Shown here: positions 16,759 through 25,554 of the stretch, in pieces
Numbering within the stretch: the first letter of the stretch is position 1
Layout: the number at the start of each line of letters is the position of its first letter
NCBI RefSeq assembly: GCF_014645195.1
Contig: NZ_BMLK01000011.1
Location: 62,001 to 126,000 of the forward strand
Length of the DNA: 64,000 bases
Source: Novosphingobium indicum
Lineage (GTDB): Bacteria; Pseudomonadota; Alphaproteobacteria; Sphingomonadales; Sphingomonadaceae
Reading direction: 5' to 3'
Position numbers and translations under genes: made by a program
The notes under the pieces: generated by a model
Databases searched by the model: none
Told to the model about the DNA's origin: nothing
What the model saw: the letters and a program-made list of their open reading frames with translations, nothing else

Positions 16759-18055
16759 GCGCGATGTCTGTGCCGGGGCATCCGCCCTGCTTGCAGGCGC
16801 GATCCTGCCTGTCGGTGCAGCCGCTGCCGCACCTGAAAAACGACGGATTGTGGAGAAGACTATGACTGACCGCGGTGTTTTCGAGTGGGAGAACCTGCTC
16901 GATCAGCTTCGACCCCTAGGCCAGCTCATGCGCGAGCGGATCCCCGAGCGGCTGCGCCGTGATCCGCGGATCATGCAGGAATCGATGCGGCTGTTGCTGT
17001 CCGGCGTTCTGCGCACCACCAACGATGCGATCATGCACGACCGCTCGCACCCTATGTTCGTGCCCGAACTCAACATCTGCCAGAACATTTTTCAGCCTAA
17101 TGCCGACACCATCTACAAGGCCGCGCTGATCGAGAAGGGGGGCACCTATCGAATCCGCGGCGACCGGGGCACGACGCGGATGATGATTCTTGCCCAGTTG
17201 GGGCCGGACACGTTGCGGACCGGCAAGCACCATCCCGCCCAAGACGCCAACGATTTCGACGATCTCGTGATTGGCGACGATGGCAGCTTCGACGTCGTCC
17301 TCTCGCCGCGACGACCAGCCGGCCATACCGGCGACTGGTGGGAGTTGAAGCCCGGGACCGAAAAGTTGATGGTCCGCATCGTCGGCTGCGACTGGGGCAA
17401 CGAACGCGAGCCTCGGTTCGGCATTGTCCGGCTGGACGCGCCCCAGGCGTCCAGAGGGCGGCCAAGCCTGGAGGAACTGGCGGCGCGCTTTACCGAGATC
17501 CCGTCAACCGCCGCCGTTTGCGCGCTGGCCTTTCCGGACAAGGTGCAGCAGCTGCGTGACGAAGGGCTCGTCAATACGCTGAAAGTCGTGGACTTCTCGC
17601 AGATGACCGGCCTCGCCCGCCAGTCCTACTACGAAGGCGCCTATGATCTTGCCGATGACGAGGCCTTGATCACCGAAGTAAGGATACCTGAAGTGGTCGG
17701 CTACTGGTCGCTGATCCTTACCAACGAACTCTACGAGACCACGGACTGGTATCACAACCACTCCAGTCTGAACGCGGCACAGGCGGTGGTGGACAGCGAT
17801 GGGGTGTTCCGCGCCGTGATTTCCGCGCGCGATCCCGGGGTCCACAATTGGCTCGACACGTCGGGATATCCTGCCGGCGCGGTGCAGGGCCGCTGGTTCG
17901 ACACTGACGAACGCCCGACGCCGAGCATGAAGAAGGTTAAGCTGAACGACGTCCACAGCCATTTGCCGGCGGAGACGATCCGGATGACGCCGGAGGCTCG
18001 CGCAGAGGCGATGCGGGAACGAACCCTGCGCGCCCACATGCGCATCATCTGGTAG
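16745..18055 (+). CDS. DUF1214-domain protein with Tat-like signal peptide
   Basis: Function unknown. The 436-residue product, started from TTG at 16745, begins SLSRRDVCAGASALLAGA, a twin-arginine-like signal ending in an Ala run, so the mature protein may be periplasmic. The C-terminal half carries the motif shared by the three DUF1214 proteins here: SSLNAAQAVVDSDGVFRAVI, then DPGVHNWLDTSG. An internal ATG at 16862 has a good GGAG site and would give a cytoplasmic form without the signal, so the start is uncertain. It overlaps the phosphatase gene by 14 bases and is followed 10 bases later by a SnoaL-like gene. Confidence 0.78.
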   Translation: MSLSRRDVCAGASALLAGAILPVGAAAAAPEKRRIVEKTMTDRGVFEWENLLDQLRPLGQLMRERIPERLRRDPRIMQESMRLLLSGVLRTTNDAIMHDRSHPMFVPELNICQNIFQPNADTIYKAALIEKGGTYRIRGDRGTTRMMILAQLGPDTLRTGKHHPAQDANDFDDLVIGDDGSFDVVLSPRRPAGHTGDWWELKPGTEKLMVRIVGCDWGNEREPRFGIVRLDAPQASRGRPSLEELAARFTEIPSTAAVCALAFPDKVQQLRDEGLVNTLKVVDFSQMTGLARQSYYEGAYDLADDEALITEVRIPEVVGYWSLILTNELYETTDWYHNHSSLNAAQAVVDSDGVFRAVISARDPGVHNWLDTSGYPAGAVQGRWFDTDERPTPSMKKVKLNDVHSHLPAETIRMTPEARAEAMRERTLRAHMRIIW

Positions 18056-18065
18056 GGAGGCGAGA

Positions 18066-18521
18066 ATGGACAGCGAACTGGCGAAGCTGCTCGACTATGA
18101 GGCGATCCGCACGGTCAAGGCGCGCTATTGCCGGATGCTCGATACGAAGGACTGGGACGGCTTTATCGGCCTGTTCACGGCGGATGCCGTCATGGACGTC
18201 GAAGAGGACACCGGGCATCCACCGATCAGCGGACATGCAGCGATCCTCGATCAGGTGCGCTTCGCGGTCGCAGACGCGCAGTCAGCGCATCAAGTCCATT
18301 CTTCCGAGATCGATCTGCGAGGGAATGAAGCGTTTGCCATAACCGCAATGCAGGACCGCGTAGTGTGGGCGCCGGGAAAATGCCCCATACCCGGTGCTCA
18401 GTCGATTACAGGCTTCGGGCACTATGTCGAACACTATGTCCGCCACGAGGGGCACTGGAAAATCGCAGCGTTAAAGCTGACCCGCCTCTACGTGGAAGCC
18501 CATCCGGCGCCTGCCGATTGA
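18066..18521 (+). CDS. SnoaL-like / NTF2-fold protein
   Basis: A 151-residue cone-shaped alpha+beta barrel protein. Visible features are the N-terminal helix IRTVKARYCRMLDTKDWDGF, LFTADAVMDV, the hairpin HQVHSSEIDL and HYVEHYVRHEGHWKIAALKL. Family members include polyketide cyclases, ketosteroid isomerases and dehydratases. KSI-like isomerisation would suit a steroid-like pathway, but the active-site residues are not conclusive. It sits tightly between DUF1214 and LLM genes. Confidence 0.85.
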   Translation: MDSELAKLLDYEAIRTVKARYCRMLDTKDWDGFIGLFTADAVMDVEEDTGHPPISGHAAILDQVRFAVADAQSAHQVHSSEIDLRGNEAFAITAMQDRVVWAPGKCPIPGAQSITGFGHYVEHYVRHEGHWKIAALKLTRLYVEAHPAPAD

Positions 18522-18581
18522 TAGGTTGCCAGGCAGGGCGCAGCGGGCATGCCCAAAGCTGAACTTTGAGAGGATGATGGC

Positions 18582-19676
18582 ATGACAACTGGGCAGGCTG
18601 CGGCATCGGAGCCGGGCGCACGCGCTCTTTTCGACAAGTTTGGCACATATATCCTGCCAGGCCGGGTAAGCGATCCGCGTCGCGGCATCGACGAAGCCCG
18701 GGAAGCCGAGCGCATTGGTCTGGGCTGCGTCTGGATCTCGGAACGTTACGCGCTCAAGGAGCCGGCAGTCCTGTCTGGCGCGGTGGCCGAGGCGACTTCC
18801 AAAATTCGCATTGCCGGCACGATGTACGCGACGATGCGGCATCCTCTGGTGACGGCTAGCGTGGCGGACATGATGCAGGCCATGAGCGGCGAACGCTTCC
18901 GCATGATGTTCGCGCGCGCGGTGCCTGCCTACATGAAGATGATGGGCGCGCCGGCGATCACGATGGAGCGGCTTGCCGATCTTATCTCGATCTGCCGCCG
19001 CCTCTGGGCGGGTGAAACCGTGAGTTATGAAGGCATCATGGGCAAGTTCCCGGCCATCAAGCTGACCGATCGTCACGGTGGTTCGCCGCCGCCAGTCATC
19101 TTTACCGCGATCGGCCCGAAGAGCCTGGAATTTGCTGGCCAGCATTGCGACGGCGTGTTGCTGCACCCGTTCGTTTCGGCGCAGGGTGTCAAGAACAGTG
19201 CGAAGATCGTTCGTGATGCGGCGGAAAAGGCCGGGCGCGATCCCATGGCAGTGAGAATCTATCACAACATCATCGTCGCGCCTGATTTGCCCAAGGCCGA
19301 AGAGGAAGCCGTCGTCGGCGGCCGTGCGATCACCTATTTCGAATTGCCCAATTTTGGTGACCTGATCATCGACATCAATGGCTGGGACAAGAAAGTGCTC
19401 GAACAGATCCGGGCCCATCCCAAGATCGCCGTACTCAACGGTAAGCCGGCGGATCAGGCTTACACGCGCGAGGAGCTGGTCGATGTCAGCAAAGTGATCC
19501 CGCAGCAGTGGCTGGACGAGGGTGCGGCGGTGGGTACGGCCGCGCAGTGTGCCGATCAGCTCATGGCCTTTCTCGATGCCGGTGCGGACGAGATCCTGCT
19601 CCATGGGTCGTCACCTAACGCCATGGGGCCGCTGACGGCAGAACTGAAGCGTGCGTTGGCGGCAAAGGGGCTTTGA
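18582..19676 (+). CDS. LLM-class F420-dependent oxidoreductase (mycobacterial-type subfamily)
   Basis: A 364-residue luciferase-like protein, the third in the window. Characteristic segments are FGTYILPGRVSDPRRGIDEA, GLGCVWISERY, then ATMRHPLVTASVADMM and PVIFTAIGPKSLEFAGQHCDG. The N-terminal GRV and SERY patterns resemble a subfamily annotated as probable F420-dependent in mycobacteria. The ATG at 18582 has GAGAGGATG upstream. One base separates it from the phosphotransferase gene. It presumably draws on the F420 made by FbiC 13 kb upstream. Confidence 0.85.
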   Translation: MTTGQAAASEPGARALFDKFGTYILPGRVSDPRRGIDEAREAERIGLGCVWISERYALKEPAVLSGAVAEATSKIRIAGTMYATMRHPLVTASVADMMQAMSGERFRMMFARAVPAYMKMMGAPAITMERLADLISICRRLWAGETVSYEGIMGKFPAIKLTDRHGGSPPPVIFTAIGPKSLEFAGQHCDGVLLHPFVSAQGVKNSAKIVRDAAEKAGRDPMAVRIYHNIIVAPDLPKAEEEAVVGGRAITYFELPNFGDLIIDINGWDKKVLEQIRAHPKIAVLNGKPADQAYTREELVDVSKVIPQQWLDEGAAVGTAAQCADQLMAFLDAGADEILLHGSSPNAMGPLTAELKRALAAKGL

Positions 19677-19677
19677 C

Positions 19678-20808
19678 GTGGAATTGCTGACCCCCGAACG
19701 CATTACGACTAAGTTGCAGGACTGGCTTGCCTCAGAGAAGGCCGAATGGCGCGATATTGCGGTGAAACCGTTGGACATGACACTTGGCGCTGGCTTTTCG
19801 GCGGACATCTTTTTTGTTGATGTCGATTATGTCGATGCTGATGGCCCCCAAAGCCAGACCTTGGTGGTGCGGCGCCAGCCGACCGATCTTGAAGTGGTAT
19901 TCGGCAGCAGCCTTGCCCTGCAGGGCAAGATGATGGCGGCGCTCGATGCGCGCGGGGACATCGCCGTGCCCGCATGGATCGGCATGCATCTCGAACCGGA
20001 CATCCTGGGCTTGCCCTTTCTTGTCATGGGACGGGTCGAAGGTGAATGCGCCAAGCAGAATCCCAACTACAATCTCGAAGGCTGGCTGGTGGATATGACA
20101 CCCGGCCAGCGCCACCAGGCGTTCGCCAATGCCATTTCTGCCTTTGCCAGCCTTGCCAGGATCGACTGGCGCGACGGCTTTGAATTTCTGGCCCAGCCCG
20201 AACACGGCGAACCCGGCCTCGGCCAGTACGTCGGCGCGCTGGAGACCTGGTACAAGGCTGCGGGGAAGGGGCGGCCGATGCCGATAGTCGATGCGGCGAT
20301 GGCCTATGTGCGTGAGAACATGCCCGTCGACGCGGGCGTCAACGTGCTCTGGGGCGATCCCACACCGTCCAACGTGATGTTCGCGCCGGACGGGAGTATC
20401 AATGGTCTGATCGACTGGGAACTGGCGGCGCTGGGACCGGGGGAACTCGACCTTGCCTGGTGGCTCTATTTCGATGATCTGTTCAGCCGGCGTTTCGGCG
20501 TGCCGCGGCTTGAAGGTCTGCCGACCAAGGACGAGACCATCGCCATGTGGGAAGCGGCCAGCGGCCAGAAGGCACGGCACCTCGAGTATTACGACATCGT
20601 GGCAGGGCTCAGAATGGCGTTGGTCGCGGTCGGCGCTTTCGACCGTCAGGTCGGGATCGGCAATATTGCCGCCACGAACAAGTCGCTGAACGACAACTTC
20701 ATGACGATGTACCTTGCCGAAAAGCTGGGAATGCCGCTGCCCGAATTCGGGCCGGATTTCGTGGCCTTCATGAAAAACCTGACGCCGGTGGACGAAAAAG
20801 CGGATTGA
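19678..20808 (+). CDS. Phosphotransferase family protein (APH/ACAD10-like kinase fold)
   Basis: A 376-residue protein of the aminoglycoside phosphotransferase/choline kinase fold. The catalytic loop reads LWGDPTPSNVMF: the Asp and Asn of the HxDxxxxN loop are kept while the first position is Trp. The metal-binding DxD-like part is GLIDWELAALGPGELDLAWW. Relatives occur next to acyl-CoA dehydrogenases and in lipid or steroid catabolic clusters, but the substrate is usually unknown. The GTG start lies one base after the LLM stop; the longer in-frame ATG at 19651 lies inside the LLM gene and is less likely. Confidence 0.85.
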   Translation: MELLTPERITTKLQDWLASEKAEWRDIAVKPLDMTLGAGFSADIFFVDVDYVDADGPQSQTLVVRRQPTDLEVVFGSSLALQGKMMAALDARGDIAVPAWIGMHLEPDILGLPFLVMGRVEGECAKQNPNYNLEGWLVDMTPGQRHQAFANAISAFASLARIDWRDGFEFLAQPEHGEPGLGQYVGALETWYKAAGKGRPMPIVDAAMAYVRENMPVDAGVNVLWGDPTPSNVMFAPDGSINGLIDWELAALGPGELDLAWWLYFDDLFSRRFGVPRLEGLPTKDETIAMWEAASGQKARHLEYYDIVAGLRMALVAVGAFDRQVGIGNIAATNKSLNDNFMTMYLAEKLGMPLPEFGPDFVAFMKNLTPVDEKAD

Positions 20809-20932
20809 TTTAGCCGTCAAGCGCGCCCGCTGCGCGTTTGGCGGCATTTTCAGTACATTAAATACACAGTGTGGAATATTGAAGCATGGGAGAGATCGTC
20901 ATTATGCCAATTTTGCACACGGACCTCCACGC

Positions 20933-22120
20933 GTGAGCGCAGGGTCGGAACCGGGCACTGCGCTCGATGCCGATGCGCTGATCGCGGAGGCAACAGCCTT
21001 GACGGGGCTGGACGATTTCGGCGCGGACCGATCTTTCCTCACGGGTTACGGTAAACTCGTCGCAGCAGTGGAGGCGATGAGCCCATCGGCGCAGCTGCGC
21101 GAAACCGCCCACGGGAAGATTGTCGGCCTGCTGGCGACGCGGCTGCGTTATGTTCAGGATGAAAAGGATCATCCGGAGATTATTGCCCAGGAAGTGGGCG
21201 AGCCGCTGGTTGTCTGCGGGCTGCCGCGCACCGGAACGACCATCACATACGATCTGCTCTGCTTGGATCCCGCAGCGCGTGCACCCCGAGAGTGGGAATG
21301 GTACATTCCTTGGCCAGCCCCGGAAGAGGCGACCTTCGACAGCGATCCGCGGATCGCGCAAGTGCAGTCGATCTATGAAAACTGGCTCGCGCATGCTCCG
21401 CAACTGGCCGATATCCAGCGGATGGATTGCACCCAGCCCGGCGAATGCAATCACGGAATGATGCTGCATTTCGCCAGCACCAACTTCCCCGCCGAACTGG
21501 GCGTCCCTGATTTCTCGCAGTGGTTGCAGCAGACCGTTCCGGAAGGCCAGTATCGCACGCACAAGCGGATGCTTCAGCAATTCCAGTGGAAAGGACCGAA
21601 AGGCCGCTGGACGCTGAAATCGCCGCAGCATCTGTTCGATCTGCCCGGGCTGCTGGAAGCCTATCCGGGGGCCATGCTGGTGTGGACGCACCGCGACCCG
21701 GTCAAGACATTTTCGTCGCTTTCCAGCATGATCTCGAGCTTCCTTGCCGCCGTCGGCGCGCCGCAGGACGACCACGCCATCGGCCGCTCGGTGCTTGATA
21801 CCTGGAGTGCGGCAATGGCTCGCGCAACCGAAGCGCGGTCATCCCGTCCCGACATCGAAGGCCGAATTCTCGACCTTGCGCATGCCGAGATTGTGGCTGA
21901 TCCGGTGGCGGCGGTGGAAAGCATCTATGCGCGCTTCGAGTTGCCCCTGAGCGATGAGCATCGTTTGCGGATCGGGACTTTCCTCGCGGGCAATCCTGCC
22001 GCCAGCCGGCTCGGCAAGCACAAGCATAGTCCAGAACAGTTCGGCATCGACCCGGACGAAGTGCGTGAACGCCTTGCCGTTTACTATGAACGATACGGCC
22101 ATCTGCTCGGTCGTACGTGA
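20933..22120 (+). CDS. Sulfotransferase family protein
   Basis: A PAPS-dependent-type sulfotransferase of about 395 residues, the second of three. The phosphosulfate loop is GLPRTGTTITYDLLC, and the nucleotide-binding segment is VWTHRDPVKTFSSL. The N-terminus TGLDDFGADRSF matches the sulfotransferase at 12133-13422. The start is uncertain: the frame is open from 20879, and GTG at 20933 is chosen because homology begins soon after, although no clear ribosome site precedes it. A 124-bp gap upstream suggests a separate promoter. The SDR gene follows after 21 bases. Confidence 0.85.
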   Translation: MSAGSEPGTALDADALIAEATALTGLDDFGADRSFLTGYGKLVAAVEAMSPSAQLRETAHGKIVGLLATRLRYVQDEKDHPEIIAQEVGEPLVVCGLPRTGTTITYDLLCLDPAARAPREWEWYIPWPAPEEATFDSDPRIAQVQSIYENWLAHAPQLADIQRMDCTQPGECNHGMMLHFASTNFPAELGVPDFSQWLQQTVPEGQYRTHKRMLQQFQWKGPKGRWTLKSPQHLFDLPGLLEAYPGAMLVWTHRDPVKTFSSLSSMISSFLAAVGAPQDDHAIGRSVLDTWSAAMARATEARSSRPDIEGRILDLAHAEIVADPVAAVESIYARFELPLSDEHRLRIGTFLAGNPAASRLGKHKHSPEQFGIDPDEVRERLAVYYERYGHLLGRT

Positions 22121-22141
22121 ATTCCATGCGGGAGAAGTAGT

Positions 22142-22918
22142 GTGAGTGTTCTTGACCGTTTCCGTCTCGATGGACGCACCGCGATCCTGACAGGCGTTGG
22201 CCCGGGCGTGGGTGAGCATGTTGCGAAGGCCTATGCTGAATTGGGTGCCAATGTGGTCATTTCCGCCCGCTCTCAGGACCGGCTCGACAGGATCGCCGCA
22301 GAGATCAACGCCTCCGGTGGCGGCAGGGCCTTGGCGGTTGCCGCCGATGCCGGATGCAAAGACGATCTGGAACATCTGGTAACCGCCGCGCGCGATGCCT
22401 TCGGTGTCATCCATATCGTCTTCAACAACGCCGCGGCCGGTGTGGTCTATGCGGCCGATGGCGGCCTGTGGGCCAACACCGACGAAGTGTGGAGAACCGC
22501 CATGGACGTCAATGTGATGGCGACATGGCGGCTGGCCGAGCTGACCGAGCCCGACATGAAGGCGCACGGCAAAGGCAGCATCATTTCGGTGCAGAGCTGC
22601 GGCGGCTTTACCCCCATCCCGCCCGCCGTGGCTTACGGCGTGTCAAAGGCGGCGCTGCTTTTTCTGGTGCGCGAACTCGCCAAGACCCAGGCGCCACATA
22701 CCCGCATCAACTGCCTGTGCGTGGGGTCGATGAGCCCTGACGGGCAGGAGGCGGAGATTCACAAGGGCCTGGGGCTGGCGGAACGCAATGCCATCAAGCG
22801 CTTCGGCGCGGCGGACGAGGCGGTGGGGGCCGCCATCCTGCTCGCAAGCGATGCGTCCAGCTATACCACCGGCAGCACGGTCTTCACCGAGGGCGGGCGC
22901 GTGGGGACCATTTCATGA
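22142..22918 (+). CDS. Short-chain dehydrogenase/reductase
   Basis: A 258-residue classical SDR. The cofactor motif is TGVGPGVGEHVAKAYAELGA, the NAG region reads FNNAAAGVVY, and the catalytic pair is S in VQSCGG with YGVSK. The C-terminus ends with the usual TGSTVFTEGG. The GTG start at 22142 is preceded by GGGAGAAG. It overlaps the DUF1214 gene by 4 bases (ATGA), so the pair is translationally coupled. NNA in place of NAG is a minor variation. Confidence 0.9.
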   Translation: MSVLDRFRLDGRTAILTGVGPGVGEHVAKAYAELGANVVISARSQDRLDRIAAEINASGGGRALAVAADAGCKDDLEHLVTAARDAFGVIHIVFNNAAAGVVYAADGGLWANTDEVWRTAMDVNVMATWRLAELTEPDMKAHGKGSIISVQSCGGFTPIPPAVAYGVSKAALLFLVRELAKTQAPHTRINCLCVGSMSPDGQEAEIHKGLGLAERNAIKRFGAADEAVGAAILLASDASSYTTGSTVFTEGGRVGTIS

Positions 22919-24183
22919 CCGCGAACCCGCTCTGGACTGAAGAACAGGCGGCGGCCGAGAAACTGGCGCTTCGCCTCATCGAAAGGCCCGACATTCGCGC
23001 GGCCCGTGAACAGGCCCGTTTGGGCATGCTGGCCGATCCTGTGGCGGATACGCTGGACGGACGCCTGGGACTGGACCGCGCGCTCGACCAGTGGGTGCTG
23101 GGTCTTGCCATGCGCGAGGCCAACGGCGACACCGCCGATCCCCGCGTGGTCTGGAACATCAGCAATGCGCCGCGACCCTGGTTCGGCCATGTCTATGGCG
23201 GCGCGGCAGTGGCGGTCGACAATCCGGACAATTTTAATCGCGAGATCCCGATCGACGGTAACGGCCAGTACGAGGTGGACATCCGCTTCGCCGCCGATCC
23301 GCCGCAGTTCAGCATCGTCGCCGAAGTGGAGCCGGACCACCACGCCGGGCTGGGCCGCAACCTGGGGGCGCTTACCCTGCAGCAACTGCGGCCGCATTGC
23401 GACGCTGAAGGCCGCGTGACTGTCACCGTGGGGCCAGGCGAGGGCGGGGCGACCCACTTGCGCACCGAGCCCGGTGCCCGCATTCAAGTGTACACCCGCG
23501 ACAGCCAGAGCAACTGGCGCCAGGTGCCGGCGGAGGTGTGTGTCCGGCGCCTCGATCCGCCGGCTGGCTGGCGCCCCCGAACGGAAGACGAGATAGCGGG
23601 GGCGGTTGTGACGGACCTGCCCGCATGGATCGCCTTCTGGTCCGGTTTTAAGAACGACTTTCTCGGCCCCCACGGGCCCAATACGCTGGTCGGCCCGAAC
23701 GGGCGCGACGGCGGCTGGGGCTATCTGGCCGGCGGTCGCTTCGCATTGGAGGACGGGCAAGGAGTGTTCATCACCATTGACCCGGCTGGCAGCTACTACA
23801 CCGGCATCCAGATAACCGATCCATGGACCATCTCGCCCGACCCGATGTTGCGGATGGTCAGCCTGAACAGTGCGCAAGTGGCAGTCAATGCCGACGGCAC
23901 GGTCAGCTATGTCATTTCTGGCATCGATCCCGGTATTGCCAACTGGGTCGACACCACGGGCCTTTCATCCGGTTGGATGCTGCTGCGTTGGCAGGGCGTG
24001 CCGGACGGCGCCGACCCGGCGCTGTTCCTGAGGGAGGTGCGGCTGGTCGATCTGGCCCGGCTCGACGAAGATATCGCTGGTGCCGTGCCTCGTGTCGATA
24101 TCGCCGGGCGGGGCCGGCAAATTCGCGAGCGCACCCGGCAGCATGGCTTGCGAACGGCGGCGCCGACATGGGGAGAGGACTGA
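22915..24183 (+). CDS. DUF1214-domain protein (no signal peptide)
   Basis: A 422-residue protein of unknown function. The shared DUF1214 motif appears near the C-terminus: SLNSAQVAVNADGTVSYVIS, then DPGIANWVDTTGLSSGWMLL. The N-terminal half (VWNISNAPRPWFGHVYGGAA, then DNPDNFNREIPIDG) is a distinct beta-rich portion that resembles the other family members only loosely. There is no signal peptide, unlike the copy at 16745. It is coupled to the SDR before it (4-base overlap) and overlaps the VOC gene after it by one base. Confidence 0.8.
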   Translation: MTANPLWTEEQAAAEKLALRLIERPDIRAAREQARLGMLADPVADTLDGRLGLDRALDQWVLGLAMREANGDTADPRVVWNISNAPRPWFGHVYGGAAVAVDNPDNFNREIPIDGNGQYEVDIRFAADPPQFSIVAEVEPDHHAGLGRNLGALTLQQLRPHCDAEGRVTVTVGPGEGGATHLRTEPGARIQVYTRDSQSNWRQVPAEVCVRRLDPPAGWRPRTEDEIAGAVVTDLPAWIAFWSGFKNDFLGPHGPNTLVGPNGRDGGWGYLAGGRFALEDGQGVFITIDPAGSYYTGIQITDPWTISPDPMLRMVSLNSAQVAVNADGTVSYVISGIDPGIANWVDTTGLSSGWMLLRWQGVPDGADPALFLREVRLVDLARLDEDIAGAVPRVDIAGRGRQIRERTRQHGLRTAAPTWGED

Positions 24184-24713
24184 TGCAGCCCAAGGGATCG
24201 ATACTGGAACTGTGCCAGGTGGTGCGGGAAATGGATCGCGCGCTCGATCATTGGACCCGCGTCATCGGGGCAGGACCATTCTTCGTGTTCGATGTCCCGG
24301 TTCTGCCGGGGCAGTTCTATCGGGGACAGCCAACCGAAGTTGCCATGAAAGTGGCATTCGGTTTTTCCGGTGGCCTGCTGATCGAACTGTTGCAGCAGAC
24401 CAACGACGGGCCTTCGGTCTTCACCGAAATGCTCGATGGCGATGCGCAAGGCTATCACCATGTCATGTTGCGCGTCCCTTATGACGAGGGGGTCGCGCGC
24501 CTGTCGGGGGAGGGTTACGACATGGCTTTCAGCGGCAGGATGCCTACCGGCGAGCGCTTCGCCTTGTTCGATACGCGCAGCGGCAATGGCGGCTACGTTG
24601 AACTCATGGAATCGTCGCCAGCGATGGAAACTTCGCTGGAACGCATGCATGCCGCCCATTGTGCGTGGGACGGTACAACGCGGCCGGTGCGCAGCATGGC
24701 CGATCTAGCCTGA
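24183..24713 (+). CDS. VOC-superfamily (glyoxalase-fold) protein
   Basis: A 176-residue VOC protein related in fold to the one at 15472. It starts with ILELCQVVREMDRALDHWTR, followed by GAGPFFVFD, LLIELLQQ and YHHVMLRVPYDEG. The probable metal ligands are the His of YHHVML and the Glu of YVELME. The ATG at 24183 overlaps the DUF1214 stop (TGATG); a longer upstream frame is antisense or out-of-frame coding and is excluded. Its 3' end overlaps the convergent TetR gene by 9 bases. The reaction is unknown. Confidence 0.83.
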   Translation: MQPKGSILELCQVVREMDRALDHWTRVIGAGPFFVFDVPVLPGQFYRGQPTEVAMKVAFGFSGGLLIELLQQTNDGPSVFTEMLDGDAQGYHHVMLRVPYDEGVARLSGEGYDMAFSGRMPTGERFALFDTRSGNGGYVELMESSPAMETSLERMHAAHCAWDGTTRPVRSMADLA

Positions 24714-25346
24714 CCGCTGCCGCTTTGCCGCAGTGGAGCAAATCGTATCCAGAAGCATGTCCGCCGACCGCCCGAAGGCAGCTTCGACGACGTCCCGCTG
24801 CATGGCCAGTCGTTCCGTGTTTTTGTCCAGGCTTTCGGCGACAACGACGTTGCCGAGGATGACGACGGAGAAGATGACCAGCATTTCTTCGCCTTCGCGC
24901 GCAGAAAGTCCGGCCTCTCGAAACGCGTCGAAAATGGCGGTGCGAATTTTAGTGGCACGCGGCAGCGCAAGCTGGTTTGCGCTGCGCGACAGTATGAACG
25001 CCGCCGACCCCGGAAATTCGCGATAGGCCAGTTGCACGGCGTCGGCGATCCTGCGCAGCCGCTCCTGCCAGCTGGCCGCGCTCAGATCGGGCATGCGGCT
25101 GGCGAGGATCTCGTCCGTCAACAGCGCAAGCATTTCGTCCTTGTTGCGGACATAATGGTAGATAAGCCGCGGCGATACACCGAGTTGGCGGGCGACCGGG
25201 CGGATGTTAAGCGCGTCTATCCCCCCGCTGCGGGCCATGTCTTTCAGGGTCGCGACAAGGCGCGAGCGATCGAGTGCAGGACCTTCGGTCTGGGGCCGCC
25301 GGCCACGGCGCGGTGGCGGCAGGGAAACGTCAGGTGGCTCGGGCAT
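24705..25346 (-). CDS. TetR-family transcriptional regulator
   Basis: A 213-residue regulator. After a Pro/Arg-rich leader (PPPRRGRRPQTEGPALD), the helix-turn-helix covers about residues 30-75 (SGGIDALNIRPVARQLGVSP, RLIYHYVRNKDEML). It is divergent from the MFS transporter gene with an imperfect palindrome between, suggesting that it represses the exporter/importer and perhaps itself. Its C-terminus resembles the TetR_C tetracycline-type domain only vaguely. Confidence 0.88.
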   Translation of the reverse strand: MPEPPDVSLPPPRRGRRPQTEGPALDRSRLVATLKDMARSGGIDALNIRPVARQLGVSPRLIYHYVRNKDEMLALLTDEILASRMPDLSAASWQERLRRIADAVQLAYREFPGSAAFILSRSANQLALPRATKIRTAIFDAFREAGLSAREGEEMLVIFSVVILGNVVVAESLDKNTERLAMQRDVVEAAFGRSADMLLDTICSTAAKRQRSG

Positions 25347-25483
25347 GGCGGCACCCTAGAAGTTGTGGGACGCGGGGTCCATGTGCGTTGCTTTCAGCCC
25401 AACATCATTGACGCGACGTTCCCGCGCGTGGCCTTCGGCATGGCGGCGGCGCAACGCCTCTGCTGTTTCCGGATGAAATGATA

Positions 25484-25510
25484 CAGATGGAATTAAAAAT
25501 GTTCTATCTG
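25484..25510. promoter_or_regulatory. Imperfect palindrome, candidate TetR operator for the MFS gene
   Basis: CAGATGGAA, 9-nt AT-rich spacer, TTCTATCTG: 8 of 9 positions pair. It lies 45 bases before the MFS start in the 208-bp gap between divergent TetR and MFS genes. Confidence 0.5.
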
Positions 25511-25554
25511 CTCCAAGCTTGAGAGATAGCGCCAGGGGCGCAAAGGGGAAAACT

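Noticed and set aside
19678..20808. Trp in place of His in the phosphotransferase catalytic loop as a sign of inactivity
   Set aside because: I believe related catabolic-cluster members also read LxWGD, so this looks like a subfamily feature rather than a defect.
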